This document shows positions 1-7,416 of a stretch of 20,217 nucleotides of DNA, one piece after another. Origin of the DNA: UBA1435 sp041663285 (lineage in GTDB: Bacteria > Patescibacteriota > Microgenomatia > UBA12405); assembly GCA_041663285.1 (NCBI GenBank), contig JBAZSP010000021.1:1-20217 (forward strand). The letters are read 5' to 3'. The stretch's first letter is position 1; the number at the start of each line of letters is the position of its first letter. A program made the position numbers and the translations under genes. Below the pieces are notes generated by a model. It was not told where the DNA came from. It did no database searches and was given only the letters and a program-made list of their open reading frames with translations.

Positions 1-491
1 TTAACAATCATAGAAGCAGTTTGGCTAAGCTCCTCATCGGGAACCCGGGCGAAGGAGTAAGAGGCAATATAGCCTTCATACTGGGCAAAATATTTTTTGG
101 GAACGTTGTGATTGGCTGATTCGATGGCTTGCCATTGCCGCAAGTCGCCGGTACCGTGGAGAGGGTAAAGCTTGGCATGAAGATGATTAACACCAAAACC
201 TTCAAACACTAAGCCAGTGCGAGAGACATCGGCAAAAGCGGCATCGAGAATTTTGACAACTTTTTTGGAGGCTAAGATAAAATTGGATAGATCGCGGGCG
301 GGAAGATCGGCAAAGTAGCTGCTGAAGTGTTTTTTGGTTATAAGAACAGTTTGCCCAAGGCAGTTGGGGAAAATATCCAGAAAGGCTAAATGATTGGCAT
401 CTTCCCATATTTTATGGGCAGATAACTGGCCGGAAGCTATACGGCAAAAAGTGCAGGATTCGGATTTTGGTTTGGGAGACGAGGAAGACAT
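1..491 (-). CDS. HIT-domain protein (3' end cut by window edge)
   Basis: This reading frame is open from the ATG at 491 to the window edge (163 codons seen, no stop). The product begins with a Cys pair, C13-x-x-C16, followed by RIASGQ, the usual N-terminus of HIT (histidine triad) nucleotide hydrolases/transferases. Around residue 103 it reads NHLHAKLYPLHG, which matches the HIT active-site segment. HIT proteins hydrolyse or transfer nucleoside phosphates through the central histidine, here H105. The canonical H-x-H-x-H triad reads H103-x-H105-x-K107, so the third histidine is a lysine, and H112 follows a few residues later. The Cys pair suggests a zinc site with the histidines, as in many HIT proteins. 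A TATAAT box lies 15 nt upstream of the ATG, giving a very short leader. The family call is firm; the substrate cannot be told. Confidence 0.85.
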   Translation of the reverse strand, partial: MSSSSPKPKSESCTFCRIASGQLSAHKIWEDANHLAFLDIFPNCLGQTVLITKKHFSSYFADLPARDLSNFILASKKVVKILDAAFADVSRTGLVFEGFGVNHLHAKLYPLHGTGDLRQWQAIESANHNVPKKYFAQYEGYIASYSFARVPDEELSQTASMIV

Positions 492-506
492 ATGGGCTAT
501 TGATAC

Positions 507-512
507 ATTATA
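507..512 (-). promoter_or_regulatory. -10 box (TATAAT) of the HIT gene
   Basis: A perfect TATAAT on the minus strand ends 15 nt before the ATG at 491. The expected transcription start is about 9 nt before the start codon, leaving little room for a Shine-Dalgarno site; none is seen. No good -35 hexamer was found. Confidence 0.5.
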
Positions 513-621
513 GCAACAACGGATTGGATGATCAGATACCTGGTCTTGGATATTTGATTAATATTTGGCTCATCACCTAATCGACAGAATGTGCCATTTA
601 CTATTAAAAAGTCTTAGGTAC

Positions 622-1068
622 TTAAGTACAAGTCTCCCAATATTCCCTATTTTCTGCCGGTTGCCATAAATTATCATCACCGCCCCTTGAAATATAATAT
701 TGCGTAGTGTCCATGCCGTCCACGGCGGAGGTTATTGACACCGTCCGCGTACCCCCATTCTCTCTGTAATTAAAGTGTCGAAAAGGATAATTCCCCGCTT
801 GATCGTTTCCGAGCGCTAAAAGCTGGATTTGATCCCCAGCCAGGTTATCAAGAGCAACCGAGACAGGAAGACCTTCGAGGGTAAATCCACTATCGCGGCG
901 TATTTTACCATTGTATATATCGCTAACAGTCTGACACAGACAAATCTGAATATCTCGCCCTTCGGGGGGATTGATTACTGCGGTCGCTTGCAAGGCATTC
1001 AGGGCAAGAGTGATTTTGCGATCTCTTGACATCTCGGGACGCGGAGAAACTTCATTTCCAGGTTCCAT
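622..1068 (-). CDS. Hypothetical protein, 148 aa
   Basis: I do not recognise this protein. It starts at an ATG (MEPGNEVSPRPE) and ends in a TAA within the palindrome GTACTTAAGTAC. It has no signal peptide or membrane segment. The N-terminal 25 residues are polar, followed by alternating strand-like stretches such as GLPVSVALDNLAGDQIQLLA and a Gly/Asn/Tyr-rich C-terminal third. This suggests a small beta-rich soluble domain. Two Cys lie close together (ICLC, about residue 45). No Shine-Dalgarno site is visible upstream; AT-rich boxes (TATAAA, TACAAT) lie within 40 nt. The opposite-strand ORF at 829-1029 is judged a shadow. It stands alone between the HIT gene and the membrane-protein gene on the same strand, with gaps that make a shared operon possible but unproven. 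Confidence 0.55.
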   Translation of the reverse strand: MEPGNEVSPRPEMSRDRKITLALNALQATAVINPPEGRDIQICLCQTVSDIYNGKIRRDSGFTLEGLPVSVALDNLAGDQIQLLALGNDQAGNYPFRHFNYRENGGTRTVSITSAVDGMDTTQYYISRGGDDNLWQPAENREYWETCT

Positions 1069-1181
1069 AGGTTTTTTGTAAAATTTATATGATTAACTAG
1101 TTTATTGTATCAGAAAAGAGTGGTCAAAGAACGGGGCTTGAGAGAAAGATTTATGAATAAGGGCAGAGATTGCCGCTCCGC

Positions 1182-1221
1182 CAGAGGCGGTCCCGCCAAC
1201 AGCTTCGCAGTTTAGGCGGGC
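1182..1221. repeat. GC-rich dispersed palindromic repeat (copy 1 of 3)
   Basis: The 40-bp block beginning CAGAGGCGGTCCCGCC and ending TTTAGGCGGGC is repeated at 11092-11121 (with flanks) and 19870-19909. It contains CCCGCC/GGCGGG arms around an inner CAGCTTCGCAG loop region and can form a hairpin. It lies just downstream of the membrane-protein gene, where it might act as a transcript end. Confidence 0.8.
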
Positions 1222-1268
1222 GGGCGGGCGGAATGACGGAGGGAGAGAAACTTGATGATAGATTAATA

Positions 1269-2444
1269 TCAGGACACAGGGCTGGCCGGGGCAGGGGCGG
1301 GAGAGGGAGACAGGGCGGAGGGAGGTGGTGTTTTTGGCTTTCTGTATAAAAAGGCATCAAAGGTGTAAGGAGCAATGATATAGAGTAGCTCAAACATGGC
1401 GACGGAAAGCTCAAAGGCGCAGGGAATTTGATTAGTAATAAGGAAGGCACCAGCACCAAGAAGGATGGCGTTTTTGAAACTGGTGCGCATTTTTTGACGG
1501 AAAACTTTTTCGACTACCGAGGCTTCGATACCGGATTGGGTGGCAATGTCGGCTGTTTTTTTGTGACGGGTGTAACCGGCATGAAGGGTGGTGATAAAAG
1601 TAGCGACAGCGGTGATGAAGTTTAGGGTGGTGTTTTGGCGGGTTAAGTCGGCCACCAGCCAAACAAATTGGAAAGAAGTGGGAATGTACCGGAAAAAGAC
1701 AACAGAAAGAACCAGTAAGGTTAGGCCAAAACCGCCAATTTGGACCAGCACCCGGTTAATATTTTGACGAACGTAAAGAAGCTTTTTGTTGCCGCCTAAA
1801 AACCACTTAAACGGCTGCCAGAGGAGACGGGCGAGAGCCAAAAATAGAGTAATGCCCAGCCAAATTTTGAGGATGGTTAACCAGTCGAGGGAGGTGGTTG
1901 AAGTAACTTTGTAAAAAGGAAAGAAGAAATCGGTGCCCTGTAGTGGATAACGGGGATATGGGATAAAAGAATAAAGATATTTAGGATCGAGAGAAAAGTG
2001 GTAAAAGTCGATTAAAAAAATCCGGCCGGCGGAGAAAAAGGCGATAGCGTTGACAACAAAGTTGAAGATATAGAAGATGAAGGGGAAACTGCCCTTGACG
2101 ATTTTTTCCCGGAGGACGAAATACTGGTTATCGTGGCTCTTTTGCTTTTCCATGGCATCTTCGAACTCATCAATCGTGTCCCAGACATAGTGGCCAATGA
2201 AACGCAGCGGGGTAAAAACTAGATTCTGGATAATACCGATTAAGAGTACCGAAACCCAAATTTTGCCGGTGAGATAGTACAGGCCAAAAAAAGTGCTGGC
2301 ATAAAGCCGAAAAGCGCCACCACGAAAAAACCAAATAAAAATTACTATCAGGAAAAATACCAATAGGGTGGTAATAAACGGCAACAAAAGGCGGCTGTTG
2401 TCGATACGTCGGATTTGGCTTAAAGAAGCCGGACTTTCTGGCAT
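1269..2444 (-). CDS. Multi-pass membrane protein, 391 aa, unknown function
   Basis: This is an integral membrane protein I cannot assign to a named family. Hydrophobic segments are seen at about residues 20-40, 62-80, 120-147, 190-212, 232-252 and 325-360, so at least six spans. A charged loop (DEFEDAMEKQKSHD, 92-105) lies between spans 2 and 3, and a polar loop (GYTRHKKTADIATQSG) lies before the last spans. The C-terminus is a low-complexity Pro/Ser/Ala tail (from about residue 370) of the kind often found at CPR membrane-protein ends. The ATG at 2444 is chosen because a perfect TATAAT lies 7 nt before it, predicting a leaderless mRNA. The absence of a Shine-Dalgarno site fits this. No catalytic motif is evident. 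Transporter, scaffold or envelope roles are all possible. Confidence 0.8.
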   Translation of the reverse strand: MPESPASLSQIRRIDNSRLLLPFITTLLVFFLIVIFIWFFRGGAFRLYASTFFGLYYLTGKIWVSVLLIGIIQNLVFTPLRFIGHYVWDTIDEFEDAMEKQKSHDNQYFVLREKIVKGSFPFIFYIFNFVVNAIAFFSAGRIFLIDFYHFSLDPKYLYSFIPYPRYPLQGTDFFFPFYKVTSTTSLDWLTILKIWLGITLFLALARLLWQPFKWFLGGNKKLLYVRQNINRVLVQIGGFGLTLLVLSVVFFRYIPTSFQFVWLVADLTRQNTTLNFITAVATFITTLHAGYTRHKKTADIATQSGIEASVVEKVFRQKMRTSFKNAILLGAGAFLITNQIPCAFELSVAMFELLYIIAPYTFDAFLYRKPKTPPPSALSPSPAPAPASPVS

Positions 2445-2451
2445 CAGTTTG

Positions 2452-2457
2452 ATTATA
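2452..2457 (-). promoter_or_regulatory. -10 box implying leaderless transcript of the 391-aa membrane protein
   Basis: TATAAT on the minus strand is separated from the ATG at 2444 by 7 nt (CAAACTG). The usual distance from a -10 box to +1 puts the transcription start at or next to the A of the ATG. Confidence 0.6.
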
Positions 2458-2621
2458 CAGTTAACATATCCCTTTAATCCTAATATCTAATTTCTAAGCT
2501 CTAAACTCTAAACAATATCAAAATCCAAATTGGATAAATTCAAATATATAAATTGTCCCTTTCCAAATCCTAAATCCTAATATCTTCCGCCAGAGGCGCC
2601 CACCAAAGGCGGGCAGGGATT

Positions 2622-2673
2622 GTATTTTAAGGCAAAATTTGGCGTTACACTACAAATTTTGACCTGAAAATAC
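2622..2673. repeat. 52-bp inverted-repeat element (copy 1 of 3)
   Basis: Arms of about 20 bp (GTATTTTAAGGCAAAATTTG and CAAATTTTGACCTGAAAATA) flank a short GCGTTACACTA-type loop. Near-identical copies are at 19554-19602 and 19985-20036, each followed by an AATCCTAA/ATTTCTAA-rich tail. Size and symmetry suggest a MITE- or REP-like element or a mobile hairpin. Confidence 0.75.
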
Positions 2674-2743
2674 TAAAAATCCTAAACAAATTCAAAATTA
2701 CAATTATCCAAATTCAAAACTTAATTAAGAAATCCACCCCTAA

Positions 2744-2840
2744 CCCCTCCTTTCCCGAGGCTTCGATCGGGACAGGTGATCCGCCTACGCCAAGGCTTCG
2801 GCGAACGAGGGAAAGAAATGGTGGTGGAAGGGGAGGTTTT
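2744..2840. repeat. GC-rich composite palindromic repeat
   Basis: The block runs from CCCTCCTTTCCCGAGG through GATCGGGACAGGTGATCC and CTACGCCAAGGCTTCGGCG to GAGGGAAAG. A second copy with the same order of modules lies at 20120-20198. TTTCCC (2751-2756) and GGGAAA (2809-2814) form outer arms. The rest of 2445-2743 is AT-rich filler of the AATATCTAATTTCTAA type, with no gene seen. Confidence 0.7.
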
Positions 2841-2844
2841 AGCT

Positions 2845-2850
2845 TATACT
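2845..2850 (+). promoter_or_regulatory. -10 box (TATACT) of the 2861-5537 operon
   Basis: TATACT ends 10 nt before the ATG at 2861. The predicted start of transcription is only a few nt before the start codon, so the leader is nearly absent. No Shine-Dalgarno site is seen. Confidence 0.5.
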
Positions 2851-2860
2851 GTCAATTGAT

Positions 2861-3211
2861 ATGGCAGAATTGAAAGAAAAATTACCGGGGACAGTAACAG
2901 AGGGGAAGCCCAACGAGATTAAGTTTGAGGACTTGGAGCTTGGTAAAGAAGCGCCCTTGCCGCGGGAAGTGGAAACTTGGATGACCAAAGTCGAAAAAAC
3001 AGCGACGTCGACCGTGACCGATAGCCAAGGCCAGACAGTGATGCAACCGTCAACTCCCCCACCAACAACAACGGCTTTGCCAATCAGCCGTCAAACATTT
3101 GTGGCCGGTTTTAAGAAAAAACTTGAAGAAGCAGGCAGATGGCTATCGGAATATATTTTTAGACTAATAAAAATAAAAAAAGGCCAGGTAAAATTTAAAC
3201 AAAATGAATAG
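2861..3211 (+). CDS. Small protein preceding and coupled to TraG-like ATPase, 116 aa
   Basis: The product is polar and acidic over residues 1-45, has a Thr/Pro-rich linker (about 47-75, including STPPPTTT), and ends in a basic amphipathic stretch (about 80-116) with KKKLEEAGRW and IKIKKGQVKFK. There is no signal peptide. Its last codons overlap the start of the following ATPase gene by 8 nt (ATGAATAG), so the two are probably translationally coupled and their products may work together. The basic C-terminus could bind the membrane surface, DNA or the ATPase. I recognise no named domain. The start is supported by the TATACT box 10 nt upstream. Confidence 0.75.
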   Translation: MAELKEKLPGTVTEGKPNEIKFEDLELGKEAPLPREVETWMTKVEKTATSTVTDSQGQTVMQPSTPPPTTTALPISRQTFVAGFKKKLEEAGRWLSEYIFRLIKIKKGQVKFKQNE

Positions 3212-5537
3212 CGAAGCATTAATAGACGGTGGGATGATGGTGGTTGGAATACTGCTTTTACTGGTTTTGGTTGGGATATTTTTAGGTATTTGTTTTTATG
3301 CATTGGTGCTGTGGATCAGGTGGAGAGGACGGGAGAATAAGTCGCTCGAACTGGTTACTTTGCAGGTGGCGGTACCACATGATAATGAAGTAAAAATTGA
3401 CGCGATGGAGCCGATCATTGCTTCCCTATCGAGCATGTATAAACCGGCAAAACCAAAATTTTTACAGCCATTTTTTGCCCAAAAGTCGGCTTCACTGGAA
3501 ATTGTGGGGAATAAAGACGATATCAGATTTTATATGTCGGTACCAAAAAATTACCAGGACCTAATCGAAAAACAGATATACAGCGTCTTTACCGGAGCTG
3601 ATGTTCGGCCGGTAGACGAACCGAACATTTATTGCGAAGAAGGAAAGGTGGAATACGCCTGGATGGGAACAAAGAAGACGCCATTTTATCCGCTAAAAAC
3701 CTATAAAGAAATACCCACCGACCCATTATCGTCGATTACCTCGGCATTGTCGAAACTTAGCAATGAAGAAACGGTGGCCATCCAGCTGGTGATTACGCCA
3801 ACTGACGGCAGCTGGGCAAAATCCGGCCGAGGCTTTATTAGCGGCACCAAAAAAAGTGAGTCAAATCCGGAAAAGGCATCATATAAAGTGGACGCCAAAC
3901 AGCTGGAAGCAATTGAAACTAAAACCAGCAAGCAGGGGTTTGAAACGGCTATCAGGATTGTGTCGGTGGCGCCGTCGGCCGAAGTAGCTAAACTAAATAT
4001 TTCCAATATTAAGGCTTGTTTTGGCCAGTTTGACAGCCCGTGGAACCGGCTGGGTGGCCGGACGATCAGATTTAAGCACATGTTTATGGAAGATTTTATT
4101 TATAAATACCAGGTGATTTATTGGTGGAAAAATAAGACGGTACTATCGACCGACGAAATCGCCTCCATATTTCACCTACCTAATAAGGCCATTGAAACTC
4201 CGACAATCTATTGGCTAAAATCGAAAAAAGCGCCGGCGCCGGTAGACAGCCCGCAAGAGGGACTATATATTGGTGATAATCTGTACCGGGGAACCAGCAA
4301 GAAATATTGCATGACTCAAACGGACCGACAAAGACACTTTTATATTGTGGGGCAAACTGGTGTGGGTAAATCATGGCTACTTGCCGATATGGCACTGCAG
4401 GATATTAAAGCCGGAAAAGGAGTGTGCTTTGTGGATCCGCACGATACTTTTGAAAGCATCTTGGAAAGAATTCCAGAAGAGAGAATTGAAGATGTGATTT
4501 ATTTTGACCCGTCGGTGACTGACCGGCCAATGGGCTTTAATGTGATGGAATGCGAAAGGGAGGACCAGAAAGATTTTGTGACGTCGTCAATTATTAACCT
4601 GATGTACAAACTGTATGATCCTTACAAAACCGGAATAGTCGGACCGAGATTTGAACACGCCATCAGAAATATTATGTTGACGGTGATGAGTGAGCCGGGG
4701 GCGACATTTATTGAAATTGTAAGATGCTTGACTGACCCGTCGTACGTTCAGGCGATGCTGCCAAAGGTACAGGATGCGATGGTGCGCCGGTATTGGACTG
4801 ACCAGATCGCCCAAACTAACGATTTTCATAAATCGGAAGTGCTGGATTACATCGTGTCCAAGTTCGGCCGGTTTATTACTAATACCATGATGAGAAATAT
4901 TATCGGGCAATCAACCTCATCATTTAATTTTAGAAAGGCGATGGATGAGGGGAAAATTTTGATAATCAATCTGGCCAAAGGGACAATCGGAGAGGAAAAT
5001 TCGGCGTTTTTGGGGTTGGTGCTGATACCAAAAATTCTGATTGCAGCCATGAGCCGACAGGATACTCCGGAAGCCAACAGGCGGGATTTTTACCTGTACG
5101 TGGACGAATTCCAGAATTTTGCTACCCAAGATTTTGCCGTAATTATGAGCGAAGCCAGAAAATACCACCTGAATTTGTGCGTGGCTAACCAGTTTATTTC
5201 CCAAATGGACGATGAGGTAAAAAATGCCGTTTTTGGAAATGTCGGTACAATTTCCAGCTTCAGAGTGGGTATTTCGGATGCCGGATTTTTGGTAAAACAA
5301 TTCCAGCCGGAGTTTAGCGAACATGATCTGCTAAATCTGGGAACCGGAGAAATTTATATTAAAACGATGGTGAACGGGACACCGCAAAAACCATTTTCAC
5401 TTAAAGTGGCAGCGGTAGAAAAGAAGAAGCCGGGAAATCCGAAAATGGCAGAAATGATAAAGAGATTATCGGCCTTAAAGTACGGACGGCCAAGGGCGAT
5501 TGTGGAAGCGGAAATTGCAAAAAGAGCGAGACTATAA
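3204..5537 (+). CDS. TraG/VirD4/HerA-like membrane-anchored ATPase, 777 aa
   Basis: The N-terminus has one long membrane segment (about residues 8-37) followed by a roughly 340-residue region of mixed fold. Next comes a RecA-like motor: Walker A GQTGVGKS at 383-390 (K389), the segment VCFVDPHDTFESIL characteristic of type IV secretion coupling proteins and HerA-like ATPases, and Walker B YLYVDEF with D634-E635. A helical insertion lies between them. This family pumps DNA or protein across membranes in conjugation and DNA uptake. In CPR genomes such proteins are often chromosomal and not inside full conjugation loci, and no relaxase or other T4SS gene is visible here. A role with type IV pili or DNA import is inference. 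The start overlaps the upstream small ORF by 8 nt. Confidence 0.88.
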   Translation: MNSEALIDGGMMVVGILLLLVLVGIFLGICFYALVLWIRWRGRENKSLELVTLQVAVPHDNEVKIDAMEPIIASLSSMYKPAKPKFLQPFFAQKSASLEIVGNKDDIRFYMSVPKNYQDLIEKQIYSVFTGADVRPVDEPNIYCEEGKVEYAWMGTKKTPFYPLKTYKEIPTDPLSSITSALSKLSNEETVAIQLVITPTDGSWAKSGRGFISGTKKSESNPEKASYKVDAKQLEAIETKTSKQGFETAIRIVSVAPSAEVAKLNISNIKACFGQFDSPWNRLGGRTIRFKHMFMEDFIYKYQVIYWWKNKTVLSTDEIASIFHLPNKAIETPTIYWLKSKKAPAPVDSPQEGLYIGDNLYRGTSKKYCMTQTDRQRHFYIVGQTGVGKSWLLADMALQDIKAGKGVCFVDPHDTFESILERIPEERIEDVIYFDPSVTDRPMGFNVMECEREDQKDFVTSSIINLMYKLYDPYKTGIVGPRFEHAIRNIMLTVMSEPGATFIEIVRCLTDPSYVQAMLPKVQDAMVRRYWTDQIAQTNDFHKSEVLDYIVSKFGRFITNTMMRNIIGQSTSSFNFRKAMDEGKILIINLAKGTIGEENSAFLGLVLIPKILIAAMSRQDTPEANRRDFYLYVDEFQNFATQDFAVIMSEARKYHLNLCVANQFISQMDDEVKNAVFGNVGTISSFRVGISDAGFLVKQFQPEFSEHDLLNLGTGEIYIKTMVNGTPQKPFSLKVAAVEKKKPGNPKMAEMIKRLSALKYGRPRAIVEAEIAKRARL

Positions 5538-5893
5538 GAGATCAAAATTCAAATATCAAATATCAAAGATCAAAATTGAAACATGATTCAGGATTCATGA
5601 AACAGGAATAAATCCTAAGTTTTAAGTTCTAAATCCTAAACAATTTCTAATTTCCTAATACTCCAAATCCAAAACAGAATAAACTATGTTAAACCCCCTC
5701 TTAATCTCCCCTCCCTTGACCCGCCTTCGCCAAGGCTACTGCGGGCGAGGAGAATGGGGAGACATTGCATTAATGAGCGACCAAAGCCTAGCCCTATTCC
5801 TTTTTCAAGGAGAGGGTTAGTGAGGGGTTTTGAAAATATAAAACAGTAAACCGGCGTTAAAAACAGTAACGAAGTTGAAGAAGAGGAAGGAGA
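5538..5893. other. Intergenic region with nested inverted repeats
   Basis: No convincing separate gene is seen. After AT-rich repeats (ATCAAAATTCAAATATC type) there is a GC-rich palindromic block at about 5696-5758 (CCCGCCTTCGCCAAGGC followed by GCGGGCGAGG). A long inverted repeat follows at 5788-5820, with arms CTAGCCCT and AGGGTTAG plus inner TCCTT/AAGGA. These hairpins lie between converging genes and may end transcripts from both sides. The minus-strand frame at 5817-5925 is described separately. Confidence 0.5.
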
Positions 5894-5925
5894 TCACCAG
5901 GAGCCGGTGACGGGCGGAAGGGGGG
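5817..5925 (-). other. Possible -1 frame C-terminal membrane tail of the 222-aa gene
   Basis: On the minus strand a C6 tract (5920-5925) lies in the last codons of the 222-aa gene. Shifting by -1 there replaces the ending PLPPVTGSW with PPSARHRLL followed by VISFLFFNFVTVFNAGLLFY and IFKTPH, then TAA at 5819-5817. That is a basic flank plus a textbook membrane span. The tail could be reached by slippage on the C run, by an assembly error in the homopolymer, or by a GTG start that overlaps the TGA stop (GTGA). Confidence 0.4.
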
Positions 5926-6562
5926 CGGAGTGGATAACCTGAAGCTCGACTTCGGGAGTAAAACCGGTTAAATAAAAATAAATTTCGGATGGCTGTTCGC
6001 CCTCGGGCTGACGAAGAAAAATCACCTTAACAAATATGGGAATGGCCGGAGAAAGAGGGGTGGAAAAAGTGGCGGTGTGAAAAATTTCGGTTTGAGGGGA
6101 ACCTGAATCGGATTTATTGACGGTTAAAAGGTCTCGGTTTTGAAAATCCTGACAGGTGGAGGCCTGGCCGCGGAAAAGTTGATCGACCATATAATTCGAC
6201 CAAAGGTTATTCCAAGCGGAGTGAAATAGGGGGATTTGATCGGCCGGCTGATACAAAGGCCGATAACTCGACGAGTCCAGTGTGCCAATGGGTAAATTGA
6301 GATTTTCGGATAGGGAGTTGATGTGATTTAGGAGCCGTTGGTGGAGAAGGTATAAATTTTGGCGGTAGCTAACAACAGTATCGTATTGATACATCAACTC
6401 AATCACCTGAGAGGTTTGGGGGGTAATACCGGCGGAAGAAGTGAACTGGCTGTACTCAAGACGACTGTGGATATTGAGATTGTTGAGACGGACAACCAGC
6501 CGGTTTTGGATATCGGAAAGGATGCGGTAAAGAGGAGCGAGAGGATTTGGAGCGTCGGACAT
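5894..6562 (-). CDS. Hypothetical protein, 222 aa
   Basis: I do not recognise this protein. The first 100 residues look helical (Leu/Asn/Gln-rich, with LYRILSDIQNRLVVRLNNLN near the N-terminus). The C-terminal part, about 160-222, looks strand-rich (FVKVIFLRQPEG, EIYFYLTGFTP). No signal peptide or catalytic motif is evident in this frame. It ends in TGA at 5894, a few codons after a run of six C bases. In the -1 frame that run opens a strongly hydrophobic tail (see 5817-5925), so the true protein may be tail-anchored in the membrane. A TACAAT box lies 6 nt before the ATG. The plus-strand ORF at 6359-6643 is taken as a shadow. Confidence 0.65.
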   Translation of the reverse strand: MSDAPNPLAPLYRILSDIQNRLVVRLNNLNIHSRLEYSQFTSSAGITPQTSQVIELMYQYDTVVSYRQNLYLLHQRLLNHINSLSENLNLPIGTLDSSSYRPLYQPADQIPLFHSAWNNLWSNYMVDQLFRGQASTCQDFQNRDLLTVNKSDSGSPQTEIFHTATFSTPLSPAIPIFVKVIFLRQPEGEQPSEIYFYLTGFTPEVELQVIHSAPLPPVTGSW

Positions 6563-6568
6563 AATTAT

Positions 6569-6574
6569 ATTGTA
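6569..6574 (-). promoter_or_regulatory. -10-like box (TACAAT) of the 222-aa gene
   Basis: TACAAT on the minus strand lies 6 nt before the ATG at 6562; an overlapping TATAAT lies only 1 nt before it. With the first box the mRNA would begin at the start codon. Confidence 0.4.
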
Positions 6575-6901
6575 ACTAAAAGAAAATCAAAATATTTAAA
6601 GAATTTTCCATCAGAAGTGCCCTCCATAGGCGGATGGGGCTAGGAATAACATCTAAGCTCTTCTGCCAGAGGTGCCCTCCAAAGGCGGACAGGGGCAGGA
6701 ACAGCAGGCTTGAAACATGATTTATGAAACAGGAAACATGAATAATTTCTAATTTCTAGTCAATTTCTAAATTCTAATATCTAAACTTTAAAACCTAATA
6801 TCTAAATTACGAATCCTAAACAATATCAAATTCCTCAATATAGAAATTCAAAATAAGACAAGTCGGTAAAGGGGCCTGGCAAAGACTTTAGATTTTGAGA
6901 A
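6575..6901. other. Intergenic repeats, no gene seen
   Basis: This stretch has two GC-rich modules (AGAAGTGCCCTCC..GGCGGATGGGG near 6616-6640 and CCAGAGGTGCCC..GGCGGACAGGGG near 6665-6696). They are followed by AT-rich repeats of the types ATGAAACAGGAAACATG and AATATCTAAA. The piece AGGAATAACATCTAAGCTC recurs near 14183. I see no coding signal. Confidence 0.5.
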
Positions 6902-7069
6902 TTAGTGGATTCGACGGAGAGTGGATAGGCTCCGATACTTTGGAGGCGAGCCTAACAGGCCATAGGCGGTTTCGGCAAATATGTCACAAACCAAGATCTC
7001 GGAGCCCTCGTCGAGAGGATATCTGGCCATCCTTCGTCTGATTTCGGAAGACTTGGAAGATTCGGCCAT
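6902..7069 (-). CDS. Small ORF, 55 aa, TAATG-coupled to recombinase-tail remnant
   Basis: The frame encodes a 55-residue basic protein (begins MAESSKSSEIRRRMARYPLD, ends STLRRIH). Its ATG overlaps the TAA of the recombinase-like tail by one base (TAATG), the classic arrangement of coupled genes. No domain is recognised; there are eight Arg and one Cys. Codon use has several CGA/CGG/AGG Arg codons. The overlap makes it likely to be, or to have been, a real downstream partner of a recombinase gene. Expression today is doubtful because the upstream frame is truncated. Confidence 0.4.
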   Translation of the reverse strand: MAESSKSSEIRRRMARYPLDEGSEILVCDIFAETAYGLLGSPPKYRSLSTLRRIH

Positions 7070-7140
7070 TAGAGTTCCTTTAGCTTAATGCCTTTGTATT
7101 CTTCTTTGGAATCCGGGTAGTCAATAATCAAGATCTTTAT
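7069..7140 (-). pseudogene. Degenerate second copy of the tyrosine recombinase C-terminus
   Basis: The 23 codons before the TAA at 7071-7069 read IKILIIDYPDSKEEYKGIKL followed by KEL. The intact recombinase at 7417 ends LELIDSKEESKGIKLKEL. Over the last 14 residues only one residue differs (Y versus S), while the DNA has about eight differences in 45 bases, nearly all silent. The piece therefore comes from a gene copy that evolved under protein-level selection, not from a fresh duplication. It has no start codon and directly follows the TAG of the 86-aa ORF in the same frame. Confidence 0.7.
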
Positions 7141-7401
7141 CTAATAACCAGGTTTGGAAACATCGATTTTGAATTGTGGAGGAGCTGCAAATTCAGCACG
7201 GAAACGGCATTGAGGAGCGCCGTAAGGACAGGTTATTTTTGAGGTCCTACTCGGACGACGAAGAATATCAGGGCTGTACGCGTTTACATTTTCCAATGTT
7301 ACCCCCACCCGACACGTAAAATCTCTTGGATTCGTGTCTAGTTTGGGGCAAGTAATTAATACTACCCACTTTGGTAAGTGTTCTCTACTTTTTGGGGCCA
7401 T
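7141..7401 (-). CDS. Hypothetical protein, 86 aa, between recombinase and its duplicated tail
   Basis: The ATG at 7401 lies 15 nt after the TAA of the recombinase gene, so the two could be co-transcribed. The product is basic, with four cysteines (CPKLD, TCRVG, and CPYGAPQC near residues 58-64) that might bind a metal or form disulfides. No known domain is recognised and there is no membrane segment. It ends in TAG, and the frame continues without a gap into the recombinase-like tail. Reading through that TAG would give a 110-residue protein. Whether it is a working gene or a chance open frame in inserted DNA is unclear. Confidence 0.45.
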   Translation of the reverse strand: MAPKSREHLPKWVVLITCPKLDTNPRDFTCRVGVTLENVNAYSPDILRRPSRTSKITCPYGAPQCRFRAEFAAPPQFKIDVSKPGY

Positions 7402-7416
7402 AAAAAATTTAAATGA

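Noticed and set aside
3204..5537. Conjugative element or T4SS locus
   Set aside because: Only the coupling-type ATPase is present; no relaxase, VirB-like genes or attachment sites are seen nearby.
6359..6643. 94-aa plus-strand ORF
   Set aside because: It lies antisense to the 222-aa gene and runs into intergenic repeats; the minus-strand frame has the better promoter and composition.
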